NCBI GenBank assembly: GCA_937872165.1
Contig: CALMOR010000159.1
Coordinates: forward strand, 17,625 to 33,183
Source: an uncultured Burkholderiales bacterium
GTDB lineage: Bacteria > Pseudomonadota > Gammaproteobacteria > Burkholderiales > Burkholderiaceae_D
Reading direction: 5' to 3'
DNA length: 15,559 nucleotides
The position numbers and the translations under genes were made by a program. The notes under the pieces are model-generated. The model was not told the origin of the DNA and did not search any database. It was given only the letters and a program-made list of their open reading frames with translations. Position 1 is the stretch's first letter, and each line of letters begins with the position of its first letter. Positions 14,718 to 15,559 of this stretch are shown piece by piece.

Positions 14718-15559
14718 ATGGAATATCGACGTCTCGGCCGTGCGGGGATCAAGGTCAGCGCGCTGTCGTTCGGCTCGTGGGTCACCTACGGCAACCAGAT
14801 GGACAGCAGGCTCGCCCGCGAGTGCATGGCGGCCGCCTTCGACGCGGGCGTCAACTTCTTCGACAACGCGGAGGTCTACGCGCTCGGTCAGTCCGAGACC
14901 ATCATGGGTCAGGTGCTGAAGGAGCTGAAGTGGCCGCGCATGAAGTACCTCGTCTCGACGAAGTTCTTCTGGGGTCTCGAGAAGGGACCGAACGAGCGCA
15001 ACACGCTCAATCGCAAGTACCTCCATCACGCGATCGACGCGTCGTTGAAGCGCCTGGATCTGGACTTCGTCGACCTCGTCTATTGCCATCGTCCCGATCC
15101 CGAGACGCCGATCGAGGAGACGGTCCGGGCCATGCACGACATGATCGCGCGCGGCAAGGCGTTGTACTGGGGCACGTCGTCGTGGCCGGCGGCCGACATC
15201 CGCGCCGCCTGGGACCTCGCCGAGAAGCATCACCTCCACAAGCCGGTCGTCGAGCAACCCGAGTACAACCTCTTCCACCGCACCCAGGTCGAAGTGGAGT
15301 ACGCCCGCCTCTACGAGGACATCGGCCTCGGCCTGACCACCTGGAGCCCGCTCGCGTCGGGTCTGCTGACCGGCAAGTACCGGGGCGGTGCTCCGGAGGG
15401 CAGCCGCGCCACGTTGCAGAACTACGCCTTTCTGAAGGAGCGATTGCTCGACGGCAGGAAGAACGCGGTCGTCGCGGAGCTCGACGCGATCGCGTCGGAC
15501 CTCGACTGCTCGCTCGCGCAGCTCGCGCTCGCCTGGTGCGCCAGCAATCGCGACGTCTC
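14718..15559 (+). CDS. Aldo/keto reductase, voltage-gated K+ channel beta-like (partial, 3' end outside window)
   Basis: The frame is open from the ATG at 14718 to the right edge, giving 280 residues of an expected 320-330. MEYRRLGRAGIKVSALSFGSW matches the start of the AKR6/Kv-beta-like group. The catalytic tetrad is complete: D49, Y54 (in DNAEVYALGQSE), K82 (STKFFWG) and H124 (YCHRPDPETP). WSPLASGLLTGKYRGG, near residue 210, is the typical NADPH-pocket segment. The enzyme should reduce carbonyl compounds with NADPH; the substrate is unknown. GGAG lies about 11 nt before the ATG, and the 25-nt gap after recR suggests shared transcription. Confidence 0.93.
   Translation, partial: MEYRRLGRAGIKVSALSFGSWVTYGNQMDSRLARECMAAAFDAGVNFFDNAEVYALGQSETIMGQVLKELKWPRMKYLVSTKFFWGLEKGPNERNTLNRKYLHHAIDASLKRLDLDFVDLVYCHRPDPETPIEETVRAMHDMIARGKALYWGTSSWPAADIRAAWDLAEKHHLHKPVVEQPEYNLFHRTQVEVEYARLYEDIGLGLTTWSPLASGLLTGKYRGGAPEGSRATLQNYAFLKERLLDGRKNAVVAELDAIASDLDCSLAQLALAWCASNRDV

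Overview
The window is about 67% GC by eye and densely coding, and looks like the chromosome of a betaproteobacterium. The evidence is two linkages typical of that class: trxA-rho-rpmE on the minus strand, and the SRP RNA gene immediately upstream of dnaX-ybaB (with recR) on the plus strand. A PEP-CTERM-tagged exported protein fits the same group. The order and genus cannot be fixed from the sequence alone. I see no insertion sequence, phage gene, tRNA, CRISPR array or integration scar.

Layout. Positions 1-5881 are all on the minus strand, transcribed right to left: trxA (5881-5555), a 386-nt leader, rho (5168-3906), a GH15 glycosidase (3828-1954), a small four-helix membrane protein that starts inside the GH15 stop codon (1957-1481), zinc-free ribosomal protein L31 (1294-1034) with a clear intrinsic terminator, and an ArnT/PMT-like glycosyltransferase that runs off the left edge. 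Positions 5882-6112 form a divergent spacer with GC palindromes. To its right on the plus strand are ffs (SRP RNA), dnaX starting only about 10 nt later, ybaB and a DJ-1/PfpI protein. Convergent prfC (minus) follows, then a second divergent spacer. The plus strand then carries a PEP-CTERM surface protein, a Tat-exported phosphocholine-specific-type phospholipase C, recR, and an aldo/keto reductase cut by the right edge.

How the genes work together. Most are core information processing: transcription termination (Rho), redox (thioredoxin), protein targeting (SRP RNA), clamp loading (DnaX), nucleoid and repair functions (YbaB, RecR), and translation (L31, RF3). Two accessory blocks interrupt these conserved neighbourhoods. 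A GH15/membrane-protein pair separates rho from rpmE2. A block of about 5.8 kb (DJ-1-like protein, prfC, PEP-CTERM protein, phospholipase C) separates dnaX-ybaB from recR. The regulatory details of most interest are a strongly C-over-G stretch in the rho leader that looks like a Rho-loading site, the near absence of a leader before dnaX and recR, and a four-fold ATG repeat that couples the membrane protein to the GH15 gene. I found no convincing new multi-gene system; the observations below are modest and can be tested.
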